The notes under the pieces: model-generated
What the model was told of the DNA's origin: nothing
Database searches by the model: none
The model's input: the letters and a program-made list of their open reading frames with translations, nothing else
Shown here: in pieces, positions 17,850-28,208 of the stretch
Position numbering within the stretch: the stretch's first letter is position 1
Layout of the letters: every line of letters begins with the position of its first letter
Assembly (NCBI GenBank): GCA_001600355.1
Contig: BCJU01000001.1
Location: 2,501,178-2,565,177 of the forward strand
From: Meira nashicola
Taxonomy: Eukaryota > Basidiomycota > Exobasidiomycetes > Exobasidiales > Brachybasidiaceae
Reading direction: 5' to 3'
DNA: 64,000 nt
Program-made: the position numbers and the translations under genes

Positions 17850-18201
17850 TAGATCTTTATGTGTAAATCGAGACCGAAACTGGGGATATTGTGTACAAAA
17901 AGTAGTGATGATGTTGAAAAGTTGACAAATTGCTTTTGTGTACAACTTTATTCAAGTGCTGACAACCCCGCAGAGTTTGTCTTTCAGCATACGCACTTTT
18001 ATTTAGTCTTGTCTATTCTAGATCCAGCCGCCCGCACAGCAGGGGGTATGATTTCGCGTCTTGCTTTCATTCATTACACGTGCGAATTATTTTTTTGGTT
18101 TAGAATTTAAGAATTTGAGAAAGTCCAGAATGTTGTGGAGCCATCAGCTTACATTTGAATTAAACGCTCACCTCTTCTCATAACGCCCTTACGCTCTCAA
18201 A

Positions 18202-19890
18202 ATGGATGTATTTCAAACACTTGCAGGTGGCGGTGTTCATTTCGATCGCAAAAGATTTCAATCCGAAATAGCACTGTTCAATGGGAAAGCGGGAAATAAT
18301 ACTGCTTCATCTTCAAAACAGGTAGGAGCAGGAAAAGTATTACCCAAAGAGCTCGATTTTTTTGGTGATTCGAGCAGTAACAAAATCTCTCAAGCAGGCT
18401 CGACAGATGATGCATCAACACGTAATGGGAAGCAAAGAGCAAGCGATTCGGAAATCGTAATTGCTGAACCTTTGAACAAGTCCACCCTACCTTCCTTTTT
18501 GAAACAAAACAAGATTAAACAGACGGGAACGGATGCTCCCATGCCACTCACATCTTGGGAAGAACTAGGTTCAAGATGGAATATGGATAAGCGCTTATTG
18601 AGTAATTTGGCAAACGTGGGATGGGGAAAGCCAACAGCAGTTCAAATGGGAGCGATGCCATGTATGCTGGACAATCGTGATACCCTTGTTGGTGCGCCTA
18701 CTGGATCGGGTAAAACTTTGACGTATTTGTTACCTATCTTACATCATCTCAAATCACCCAAGAAAGAAGGTTTCCGAGCAGTCATTGTCAGTCCAACGAA
18801 AGAATTGGCTCAACAGATATACCAACAACTTGATCGATTAGGAACAGGAAAGAAATGGAAATTTTGCGTTTTAACAAGAACAACGGAAGGTGCAATGCGA
18901 CAAGATCCTCAATTTAGGAAAAAGTACGACATCTTGATCACAACTCCAATGAGATTGGTACATGCTATCGAACAAGAAGAGGTAGATTTGACAAATGTTC
19001 GACATCTTGTCTTAGATGAAGCTGATCGATTGCTAGAAGAAGGTTTTTTGACGCAAACTGATTCAATTCTTGCAGCATGCACGCATTCATCCTTACGCAA
19101 AGCTCTATTCAGTGCTACAATGCCAGCAGCAATAGAAGAATTAGCAAAAACTTTCATGTACGATGAAGTTCGAATCTTGGTTGGTGTAAAGGATGCCGCG
19201 GTGGAAAGTATCGAACAAGAATTAATGTTTGTCAGCAACGAAGATGGAAAGTTGCTCGGATTACGCAATTTACTAAAACAAGGAGCATTAAAGCCACCCG
19301 TATTATTATTCGTACAGAGTATTCAACGTGCACAAGAACTGTTCAAAGAATTAATCTATGAAGATTTACACGTCGATGTGATTCATAGTGATCGACCGAA
19401 AGCACAACGAGAAGGAGTGATTGAAGCTTTCAAACGCGGTGATGTTTGGGTTTTGATATGTACGGAGGTACTTGCTCGTGGTATTGATTTCAAAGGCGTT
19501 GAAGTTGTTGTCAATTACGATTTTCCACAATCTCGTGAAAGTTATATTCATCGAATTGGTAGAACAGGTCGCGCTGGAAGAAAAGGTAAAGCAATCACCT
19601 TTTTCACACGCGAAGATAGTACCTATTTGAAAAGTGTGGTAAATGTTATGCGTCAATCGGGTTGTGATGTTCCAAAATGGATGTTAGATTTGAAATCGCC
19701 CAATCAAAAGCAAAAGAAATCGCTCAAACGCAAAGCACCTGAACGTCAAGATATTCTCACCGTTGCAGGCTCCTCTCAAGGTCGTAAAGAAGCAAATCGT
19801 CGTCGAGATATGATTCAGGCCAGTAAGAGGAGAAAAGATGAAGGTCAAGAGTCGAAGAAAAGTAACAAGAAAGATAAGTTAGAAAAATGA
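18202..19890 (+). CDS. ROK1: DEAD-box RNA helicase Rok1 (DDX52 type)
   Basis: Rok1 is a nucleolar ATP-dependent RNA helicase needed for early 18S rRNA processing and release of snR30. The N-terminus MDVFQTLAGGG resembles Rok1 starts. Helicase motifs appear in order: Q motif (KPTAVQ, about 144), Walker A APTGSGKT (about 165), PTKELAQQ, TPMR, DEAD within LVLDEADRLL (about 271), SAT (about 304), ARGIDFKG, and HRIGRTGRAGRKG (about 450). The C-terminus is Lys/Arg-rich, as expected for a nucleolar protein. At 562 aa it matches the yeast protein length. Single exon. It is divergent from the ICE2-like gene (353 bp) and convergent with SGD1, 64 bp between stops. Confidence 0.9.
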   Translation: MDVFQTLAGGGVHFDRKRFQSEIALFNGKAGNNTASSSKQVGAGKVLPKELDFFGDSSSNKISQAGSTDDASTRNGKQRASDSEIVIAEPLNKSTLPSFLKQNKIKQTGTDAPMPLTSWEELGSRWNMDKRLLSNLANVGWGKPTAVQMGAMPCMLDNRDTLVGAPTGSGKTLTYLLPILHHLKSPKKEGFRAVIVSPTKELAQQIYQQLDRLGTGKKWKFCVLTRTTEGAMRQDPQFRKKYDILITTPMRLVHAIEQEEVDLTNVRHLVLDEADRLLEEGFLTQTDSILAACTHSSLRKALFSATMPAAIEELAKTFMYDEVRILVGVKDAAVESIEQELMFVSNEDGKLLGLRNLLKQGALKPPVLLFVQSIQRAQELFKELIYEDLHVDVIHSDRPKAQREGVIEAFKRGDVWVLICTEVLARGIDFKGVEVVVNYDFPQSRESYIHRIGRTGRAGRKGKAITFFTREDSTYLKSVVNVMRQSGCDVPKWMLDLKSPNQKQKKSLKRKAPERQDILTVAGSSQGRKEANRRRDMIQASKRRKDEGQESKKSNKKDKLEK

Positions 19891-19954
19891 TGCAGAAGCA
19901 TCTTATTGAATGTTGTACATTATTGAGATTGTCATTATAATACATTTTTTTTGC

Positions 19955-22900
19955 TTATTCCAGCAAATCGAGATCATCGTTAGCAGCCAAGCGAGCCCCT
20001 ACTCGGACAGTCTCTAGCGCAGTCATACGAGACTTAAGGAGACTTGCTACCTGGTCGTTGGACAAACCGAGTTTAGTGATTGCCAAAGTTTGACACTTTT
20101 TGCTGGTCAGATGTTGCTCCATAAAGATCAAGAGACCTTGAGCGAGCCTTTGATTGGCTCTAGTACCCTGAACGAACAAGGTTTCAACGGCTTTTTGCTT
20201 CTTGCTTGTATCAGCTTGCGAGGAATTACCTTTGGAAGTCATCAAGGTCTGAACAGGTGAAGTTGCAGAGATTGAAAGTAAAATGTGTATAATAAGCAAT
20301 TGGACAAAAGGAATACCCTTTCTTATCATAGTAAAATCAACAGCTCGCAAAGCTTCCATTGTAAGTGAGCCTTTTGCCATCCACCAACCATAAGTACGTG
20401 CAACGTTTGACATACCTTGTTCGCTTGCCATACCTTTCTCACCTCCGAATGCCAATGTACTTTCATTCTCATCTTCCTCCAAATCACTTTCATCTTCCTC
20501 TTCTTGACGTGATAAGATCGATTGTCCACCTACACTCTTCTCGCCCAATTTACGCATGAAATCCCATAAACAGTATTGCATAGTAATCTTTGTTCCTCTT
20601 TCATCTTCGTTGGCTAATCTGCTTCCGACAACAACGTAATAAGGGTTAAAAGCCGGTTCTCTAGCCAAACAGTGCAAAAGTACACGAACTATTTCACGAC
20701 GTTGAGTGGCTTTCTTGTGTGTCATTGTCAAGAGTCGATGAACAGCATCAAGATAATCTTGACTGCTTAATAAGGTAACAAAAATTTGTTGTCGAATTGC
20801 TGTATTCATTCCGTGTTGTCTTGCAAGTTGAACAATGTTGTCCTCCTTTGTCTCGAGACTATCCAAATCTTTATTGCTTTTCTTTATTTTGTTGGCATCC
20901 TTTAAGTTTGCTTTTTCCGATCCTTCTTTAGACGTAAAATCGTATCCTGCCCATGCTGCTCCTACAAGCCACCATTTTCCGCGCTTTTCAACATTTCTCA
21001 AATCTTCCAATCCTACACGTAATGGCTCTTGTGTACGTATTGTGTGCTTCTTGCTCAAATTTCCCAGGAATTTTCGCATTTTTGTGAGCGATTCAGCTCC
21101 AACACTTGCAGTGGTAGCTCTTGATCGATTGTTTCGTAAGTCAGACATGGACTCTAACATGAATTTAGCACGCATTGAGACTGATTGACCGTTTTGTGCT
21201 TGCTTTTGCTGTTGTTCTTGAGCTATGCTTATAATGGATTTAAGTGAAGTAGGATCATCGTGACGAAGTTGTGCGCCACACAATTTGACAACTTTAAGCA
21301 ATAGATCTACGTCCAATTCAGTCATTATACTTTGGGTTTGCTTTTTGTCCTTTTCGACTCCTAATAAAAGTCGAATGACGTCGTACATCAAAGGACAAGC
21401 GATCACGTTGAGATTGTAGAGAGATGCCATTAATGCGATTAAATTTCTTGCTTGTTTTCCTGAACTTGTTTCGGTAGTATCATTAGATTCGCTCGCATTT
21501 GCTGCTCCGTATTGTTTTAACAATAAATCAATCATTTCTTGAATAAAGTGAGCTCCAAATTCTACACCGACGATTCGATGCAAGGAAGTGATAAGTGCAG
21601 CATATAGAACGACTAATGTATCACCGATATTATCATTCAACGCAATCGTTTCCAATACGAGCTTAGTCAAATAATTGGTTACTTGAGCTCTACTGGATTG
21701 TCGATATAGTTCCTCAATCTCTCCAATGATGATCTCCAAGTTGTTCTCGCCGAATCGATTCAACAATCCTTTGATTGCTCTTTGAAGCTTTTGTTCCTCC
21801 GCAGAGATTGTTTCGGATTGACTTTGCTCCATTTTACGTCGAAGAGCAGGAGGAATGTACTTTCCAGGAGTTTGAGTGGTTGTAGCTTCTTGCGTTGTAG
21901 TCTGTGCTGATGATGCATTCTCCGATGTTGCAACAACAGAATCTTCCGATGCCTCCTCCTCCTCAAGCTGTTCGCTTTCAGAGTCATCTAAATCATCAAG
22001 CTCACTTTCTCCTTCTTCCTCGTCGTATTCACTCGAAAACTCTTCGTCCTCATCATCTTCCCCTTCAAGATCTTCCAAAAGGTTGTCCATATCATCGCTC
22101 ATCGCCTCTTCAGAATCCCACTCTGACTCTTCTTCGTCATCTGTTCCCTCTCCTGCATCGTCGTACATGCCGGGATAAAATCTGTCTAAATCATCAATGA
22201 ATTCATCCAAGCCATCTTGAAACATGTCTTCTTCTTCCCCTTCCCCTTTTGTGGATGACTTTTTCTTCTTTTTTCCGTCAGATTTCCTCAGACCAAGGTT
22301 TGCTTCTAACCAAGCAATTTCATCATCTTCTTGTTGTTCAAGTCGTGTTAGATTGGCTCCTCTACTCTTCTTTTTGACAACCTTTGAAGGCATTTGTGCA
22401 GAATCTTCATCTTCCGCATTGTTTCCACTTTGCTTTTTAAGTAACTTTTCTAGTGGCGTTGCTGTACCTTCTTTTACATGCTTCTTTTGTGATTTTGGCG
22501 CTCGATCAGAGGTTGATGCTAATCTGTCAAAATCATCATCAGCTTTCCTTTTGCCTTTGCTTACGCTGCTCGTAACGATCTTATTATCAGAATTGCTTCT
22601 ACTTCCATTCGCTATAGGTTTTGTTACAATATCAGTAGTCTTCTTTGTCACATTGATTGGTTGTTTAGGTTTCCCTTGATGTTGAGAACGTGCTGATTTC
22701 TTTTCTTGTCTGAGTGCTTTACGTGCTTCTTTTCTTCCAATCACGCCATTTAATCGCTTTTTTTCATTCTGATTCAAAGAAGCTCTCTGTTGTGCAAAAA
22801 AGTTGGCACGATCTCTTCTTGCTTTTCGTCTTTCTTCGTCATCTTGAATGCCACTTGTGTTCCTCGGTGTTTCTTCAGACGTTCCTGTCCCTTCCAAGCC

Positions 22901-22993
22901 TAATTCTGTCTTGAGTGATGAAGGCAAAGAGACAGTTGATCTTTGCTTTTGCTGTGAAAGCGAAGCCTTTTTAGCTCGCATATTGAAAGACAT
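19955..22993 (-). CDS. SGD1: Nucleolar MIF4G/MA3 protein, Sgd1/NOM1
   Basis: Sgd1/NOM1 is an essential nucleolar protein of 40S subunit biogenesis that works with DEAD-box helicases through its MIF4G domain. The N-terminal 230 residues are basic and polar. A very acidic stretch follows (about 265-365, many Asp/Glu/Ser). The conserved KYIPPALRRKM motif precedes the MIF4G domain (about 400-600, beginning LQRAIKGLLNRF). The MA3 domain comes near 725-850 (RQQIFVTLLSSQDYLDAVHRL and CLAREPAFNPYYV). I place the start at the ATG at 22993 (MSFNMRAKK), which opens the basic region; an in-frame ATG at 23044 would add 17 hydrophobic residues unlikely in a nucleolar protein. About 1012 aa. Single exon. 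Confidence 0.85.
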   Translation of the reverse strand: MSFNMRAKKASLSQQKQRSTVSLPSSLKTELGLEGTGTSEETPRNTSGIQDDEERRKARRDRANFFAQQRASLNQNEKKRLNGVIGRKEARKALRQEKKSARSQHQGKPKQPINVTKKTTDIVTKPIANGSRSNSDNKIVTSSVSKGKRKADDDFDRLASTSDRAPKSQKKHVKEGTATPLEKLLKKQSGNNAEDEDSAQMPSKVVKKKSRGANLTRLEQQEDDEIAWLEANLGLRKSDGKKKKKSSTKGEGEEEDMFQDGLDEFIDDLDRFYPGMYDDAGEGTDDEEESEWDSEEAMSDDMDNLLEDLEGEDDEDEEFSSEYDEEEGESELDDLDDSESEQLEEEEASEDSVVATSENASSAQTTTQEATTTQTPGKYIPPALRRKMEQSQSETISAEEQKLQRAIKGLLNRFGENNLEIIIGEIEELYRQSSRAQVTNYLTKLVLETIALNDNIGDTLVVLYAALITSLHRIVGVEFGAHFIQEMIDLLLKQYGAANASESNDTTETSSGKQARNLIALMASLYNLNVIACPLMYDVIRLLLGVEKDKKQTQSIMTELDVDLLLKVVKLCGAQLRHDDPTSLKSIISIAQEQQQKQAQNGQSVSMRAKFMLESMSDLRNNRSRATTASVGAESLTKMRKFLGNLSKKHTIRTQEPLRVGLEDLRNVEKRGKWWLVGAAWAGYDFTSKEGSEKANLKDANKIKKSNKDLDSLETKEDNIVQLARQHGMNTAIRQQIFVTLLSSQDYLDAVHRLLTMTHKKATQRREIVRVLLHCLAREPAFNPYYVVVGSRLANEDERGTKITMQYCLWDFMRKLGEKSVGGQSILSRQEEEDESDLEEDENESTLAFGGEKGMASEQGMSNVARTYGWWMAKGSLTMEALRAVDFTMIRKGIPFVQLLIIHILLSISATSPVQTLMTSKGNSSQADTSKKQKAVETLFVQGTRANQRLAQGLLIFMEQHLTSKKCQTLAITKLGLSNDQVASLLKSRMTALETVRVGARLAANDDLDLLE

Positions 22994-23174
22994 GGCAAAA
23001 GATGATCTAGGGATTGAGAATATGAAGGAGGAAAATAAAATCATTCCGATTCAAAAAAAATTGGCTAACTAAGAAAAATGCGTCCGAATTCCGGCGCCTT
23101 TTCTCACGCGTTTTGGAACTTCTTCTCAAACATCACTCAAATCAATCACAATTCACGAAATCAAATTAAATTGT

Positions 23175-25505
23175 CTAAAATGCAACAGTATAACTAGTTA
23201 TGCTTGCATTGCTACTACTGCCACCGCTATTCCTGACAGTCACATTCTGCCCTCGACTCCCTTCGCGTTGACCAACAAGCTTTCCGCCTTTGTATGGCAA
23301 AGGGGTATATTGGCTGGAACGACGATGTTTGAGGGATGATGTTCTTGGTCGCGGTGGGCTAAAGTATGATTCGCTTCCTTTCACTGGCTCATTCAAAAAG
23401 GCATATGAAGGACGTGGAGGGGTACAACTTTGATCTAAATCTTTCCTTATCGTACTACAAGATAAAGCCGATTCCGTTACCGAGGAGGCTGAATTTGTCA
23501 GTGATTCTCCCATTATGCCTTCATTGAAATGACTGATGGAAGTAATATTAGTATCCTCTGTTGCTTCGATAGGAGATGCCAATCCTGTGAAATCCAATTC
23601 ACCTGTTTCAATCGTGCGGTCATTGGCATCTGCACTTCGAATATCAAGAGTTAAAGCGCATAATTGCATATGTGCATTATTCACCTTCACTTCTTTCTCC
23701 TCCTTTCTCTCGCGTGACAAAGCTTCACCATACGCCGCAAGCATATTTCTCAAACTTGAAGGCTGTCCATCTTCTCCTTGCCATTGAAACCCTTCATCTG
23801 CTCCGCGAAAGATAGCTTCGGCACATTGTTCAGCCGTCAAATGTCTCTTATGTGGCGATTCGATTTTTGTTTCTTCCATAGAGAGCTCTTTCACCTTGTC
23901 GGCTGACCAAGAACGTGTCATTGTATTCTTTGGACGGCTTGACGAAGAATGGAAGCCATATTTGTGCTTGCTAAAGACATCGTACGATTCGGCCGTTCGC
24001 TCAAGCATCTCTTGTGAATCTTCTTGATGTGACATTCCGATCTCATACATCGGAGAGGGAAATCCACATATCCCCTTCCCGAATACATCATTGGCCCCAA
24101 TGATATCTGGCAACGGCTTATTCAAGACGTCAAAATCTATTGTCACAGGATCATTTGACGATCGATTTTGCGCGTCACACATTGCTTCCCAGCGTGCTCG
24201 ATCATCAAATGATGGAAATTGGCCATCTTTTGCCGAATGTGTCATTTGCAACGAATCCGTGGAGGAGTAAAAGGATGAAATATACGATGCACTTTTCGGC
24301 ACATCATTATCATATCGAAACTCTGATCGACCCATTCGCTCCCGTACTTTACCCGGTCGGATAGCCAGCCCGCTCAAATGACTACTTGTGTTTCGCATCA
24401 TCTTCCGAATCGTGCCGTCTGATTTTGCACCAGTAGAATTTAATGTCAATCCTGAAGTTGAATGGGAAAGCCCTCCAAAGCCCTCACTCGAAATAGAGCT
24501 CTTTTCAAATGTGCTAGAAATCGAAGGTCGATGCTGTCTTGCTCGTTGTTGTTGATTGTCATTGCTGAAAACGATACTTGCTTTACTTTTCAAATCACGC
24601 GCAAAAGAAGATGCAAATGTGGTGATGCCTGGCGATGGGGGTATCGTACCTTGGGAAAGGTTCGGTGAATTGGAAGATTGCAGACTTGGCTGTGATGCAA
24701 CGCGGCTTAAAACATGATTTTTTCCGTTTTGAATCGATGCTTTCACTCCAGCTGCTGCATTCGATAATTGTTCGATTGATTTTTGCTTCTTCATTTGTGT
24801 TGAAGAGATCTTATTTTTTGATCGATAGGGACCTCCCGTGGAGGAAATTGATGATGTAAAATTGTCCTTGAATACTCTTGGAGCATCGGTGAAGGGGTCA
24901 TTAGCATTGGTTGCTGCCCAAATATTGAGTAATTCAGCAATACCTGTATGTCCGTTCCACTGTGCCAGGCTGGCAGATGTAAATCCGTTGCGGTCAGGAA
25001 GTGAAGTGTGTGCACCGTGGTCTAGCAAAAGTCGAACAATGGATGTATGTCCATAAAGGGATGCTAAATGTAAAGGAGTAAACCCAATCGGAATGGAGGA
25101 AGATTTGTTGAAAAGATCAGACATTGAACTTGTTCTTACTGCTTGGACGCTGCCGATATTCACGTCAGCCCCGTGAGCCAAAAGTATTTTTGCGCATGCT
25201 TCATTCCCACTCCAAGCTGCAGAATGTAACGGAGAAATTCCATCCTTTATGCAATTCGGTGATTGACCGTTTTGAAGAGCGAATTCGATCATTTCTACAT
25301 CACCTTTAGTAGCTGCTTGATGCAAGCCCCAGTCGTTCTGGGGTATTTCATCATCTTCGAATTGAGGATGTGCATACATCATCATTTCTCCCACTGTACT
25401 TGGGATTGTTGATGAAGTTGATTGTGCAAATGCAGGGTTTTCGTAGCGATCACCGCTACGTGATGAGCTGCTCGAAAGGCCAAGTATGCTCGTGCTACCC
25501 GGCAT
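23175..25505 (-). CDS. Ankyrin-repeat protein with long disordered C-terminus
   Basis: Four ankyrin repeats occupy residues about 58-200. They show the core pattern clearly: GLHQAATKGDVEMIEFALQN, SPLHSAAWSGNEACAKILLA, TPLHLASLYGHTSIVRLLLD and TSASLAQWNGHTGIAELL. Repeats 2 and 3 are separated by an insertion of about 20 residues rich in Ser. The following 570 residues are Ser/Thr-rich and mostly disordered, with one better-conserved-looking helical segment (AEQCAEAIFRGADEGFQW, then LRNMLAAYGEALSRERK). The start is the ATG at 25505; upstream the frame opens only with TTG. Ankyrin repeats mediate protein contacts, so partner and process cannot be read from the sequence. No membrane span or signal peptide. 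776 aa. Confidence 0.8.
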   Translation of the reverse strand: MPGSTSILGLSSSSSRSGDRYENPAFAQSTSSTIPSTVGEMMMYAHPQFEDDEIPQNDWGLHQAATKGDVEMIEFALQNGQSPNCIKDGISPLHSAAWSGNEACAKILLAHGADVNIGSVQAVRTSSMSDLFNKSSSIPIGFTPLHLASLYGHTSIVRLLLDHGAHTSLPDRNGFTSASLAQWNGHTGIAELLNIWAATNANDPFTDAPRVFKDNFTSSISSTGGPYRSKNKISSTQMKKQKSIEQLSNAAAGVKASIQNGKNHVLSRVASQPSLQSSNSPNLSQGTIPPSPGITTFASSFARDLKSKASIVFSNDNQQQRARQHRPSISSTFEKSSISSEGFGGLSHSTSGLTLNSTGAKSDGTIRKMMRNTSSHLSGLAIRPGKVRERMGRSEFRYDNDVPKSASYISSFYSSTDSLQMTHSAKDGQFPSFDDRARWEAMCDAQNRSSNDPVTIDFDVLNKPLPDIIGANDVFGKGICGFPSPMYEIGMSHQEDSQEMLERTAESYDVFSKHKYGFHSSSSRPKNTMTRSWSADKVKELSMEETKIESPHKRHLTAEQCAEAIFRGADEGFQWQGEDGQPSSLRNMLAAYGEALSRERKEEKEVKVNNAHMQLCALTLDIRSADANDRTIETGELDFTGLASPIEATEDTNITSISHFNEGIMGESLTNSASSVTESALSCSTIRKDLDQSCTPPRPSYAFLNEPVKGSESYFSPPRPRTSSLKHRRSSQYTPLPYKGGKLVGQREGSRGQNVTVRNSGGSSSNASITSYTVAF

Positions 25506-28208
25506 ATCGATAAAATTGTGTTTCGGTAACGAAATAAATCTGGCGGCCACCCTTTCTAAGCTGATCCGTGGCAGTATTTGAATGCGGTACAATAAAGAGA
25601 CTCCAACGTTAACTTGCGGCCTCCAACAGCGTTGTTGATTTGTGATTTGCCCGCTTTTTATCTTATTTTCCTTTTATCTTTTGAGTCTTTTGAATGAGAG
25701 CCTTTTTGAACGCAGGATTAGATGTTGCTCCGATCGAAAACGTGTGGCGTCAAGGTATACTTGGCGCAATAGGGCGTGTGTGCAACGCCAAGTGACTTGT
25801 AAATTGGAGGAGAATGTGTTGAGTTTGATCGACAAGAGGATTTCCGGTGTGATTTTTATTGATGATGAAGGAAAGCAAGACAAATGCAACGCCTCACTTT
25901 AGATTCCGGGAATCAGAGGAACGAAACTGATGAAAACAGAAATACGCCCAAAAAAGTTACTCCAAGGTAAATTTTTCGAATTGAATGATGGAAATATCTT
26001 TCTGAACCAGCAGAGTAGAATTTTAAGTTGTGATGATGGAGGGGATATGCAAAGGAGGAACTTTTTCTACTCAAAATATACGAGAAGCTCTCTTGCATAA
26101 AAAATATAAAGGGGACGTGCCCGCGAGACGGAAATATGCATAAGTATGAAACTTCCCTTTCCCCCTTCTACACTACGCACAAGTTGTTGTTGTTTCCCCT
26201 GTTGCCTGAATTGCATCGCGGCAATGTGTAAATCACAATACATCGGGGGTTTCTAGCGAATAAAAAAATTTGAATTTTTATCAATTTTCAATTTAATATT
26301 CTTTGTAGTTTAAGAAACGGGTTTAAATTATATTACTGAAAGGTCATACAGCTCATATGAGCAAATGAGCGGAGAGTGTTTCTTTGAATTGATCATCGCC
26401 CTTGTCGATTGTTAATGCGATCGACCTGAATGAAGGTGAAATTCCCGTTCTGTTCAAATTGGATACATCAAAGACCTCATCAAAAAAAATTACACTAAAG
26501 GCCAGGCTAACTCACAAGATTCTTAAGCGCCGATTCGGAGGAAAATAATCAATAGAGCACAATCACACGGAACTATACAGTGCTCACATCACGCATTGGG
26601 CAATTTTTTGTATTGATTAAACGCAGGGACCACTTTTTTTGTTCACTTGCTCGCGTTTACTACATATCCGCTTGACTGATGAGATATATTGATTGATTCA
26701 ATTCGTCATCCATCAACAACATCATCAATCATCAATCATTTTAAAGAATGCAAATGAGATCGTCATCGCATCATTAGCTTATTTCTATCCATTGGAAATC
26801 GATCTGCGGCATACATGATTTTAATTTTTAGCTTTGAAAATCGAAGCACTACATATGCATGCAGGCACGAAGCTACTAGCAAAATTCTTGATTGTGTTGC
26901 TCAAGTAGGCTGAAGCAGCAATAGCATACGCATATAAACCTAGACAACCAAGAAACGTGGAACTATTCAGATGTCATTGTGGGAAAAAAAGGCAATAAGA
27001 TCATGAAATTGATCCTTTGATGTCAATCGAGCGGCATCCCGACAGTCATCTTCAAAGCAAGGAACATACAAGATTTCTGTTAGGTATGTAAAGCTGTTGC
27101 AGATCGCCTGTCTTGAATGGACGCGTTTGTTTATTATACTCGGATAGGAAGATAATCATAGATAGACCCGTCGTTCTAGAGCGGCATGGCTTGAGCTTAA
27201 CCATTATTAAGGACATTAACTTTGACAACTCACCGAGGCAGACTAATCAGCAAAACAACTTTTTTTTAGTTTGTCTACACGCTAAAAACAATAACAGCCT
27301 TTACGCTCTTGTAAGTGCTTCAGTCCCCAGCTCAGCGCAATGACAGTGTAATGTACATTGACCTTATTCAGATTAAATTAGTGGGAAAAATGTCTCTATA
27401 CACGAGCAAGAAAAACGCGCGCGCGCGCGCGCGCGAGAGATATTAAGTCAAGCTCGCGTTGCCCATTCTTTTTGGTGATTGCATCCGCCCCCATCCATCC
27501 GTGCGCAAAGCTCATCGCCATCAATTTACGGATTGCATCCATCATAACAGCGCGTTCGGGTTTTCCCAAACTGATCCGGCATTTGAGGCAGCAAATAATT
27601 CAATATATTCGACGCATTAACCAACTCTTATTCTTTCTATACTTCAATCATCGGCGAATTATTCTGTTTTTGATCTCCGGTTTGCGGATTCACGAAAAAA
27701 ATATTGATTTCGGCGTGGATTCAATATAACTTTACGACTCAAATTCACCTTTTCACCATCCGCAATATAGCAAAGAACAATACCAACCTACGATAAAGTT
27801 CTTTTGTCGTACGAGAGTTCTTCCTATCAAATATTCTATTCTAACTTTCTCATAATTGCAAGACTTGATCGTGAAACAGCAATTCGATCAACTCACAACC
27901 TTACTCATCATCTTCATTCATCTCTCTTCTTCGACAACCACAACTTTTGAGCGCCTTTAAGCGCCCATATGCAGACGATCGTTCGTAAACGCGTCAAAAC
28001 AGATCTATCATCTCGGCGACGCACCATTGCTCGGACCGCCTTGCATTGACGTGCATCCGCTATCTTAGATCATCGGGATCATATTGGAACGGAAATAGGG
28101 AATCTCGGATAGGTTTTTTCTTTTCTTGTTCTCATTTGCGGGGGAGAGGAGGAAGAAGCGATTGAGCGAATAGCATTTTCGTCAATATAACGTCTCATCA
28201 AAATAGAG
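25506..28208. other. 2.7-kb divergent spacer, ankyrin gene and Scw1/Whi3-like gene
   Basis: No supported coding gene. The right third probably contains the long 5' leader of the Scw1/Whi3-like gene, including several upstream ATGs. A (CG)10 run is at 27416-27435, and ACGCG-type motifs lie near 27120, 27414, 27550 and 27988. Open frames at 25642-25902, 27113-27343 and 27472-27729 have no domains. I searched by eye for tRNA T-loop patterns and found none. Confidence 0.5.
27416..27435. repeat. (CG)10 dinucleotide repeat
   Basis: Ten uninterrupted CG units sit in otherwise AT-rich spacer DNA, about 770 bp upstream of the ATG at 28209. Alternating CG is the classic Z-DNA-forming sequence. Confidence 0.95.

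Noticed and set aside
23042..23044. Upstream ATG as start of SGD1
   Set aside because: It would add a hydrophobic 17-residue leader to a nucleolar protein; the ATG at 22993 opens the basic region directly.
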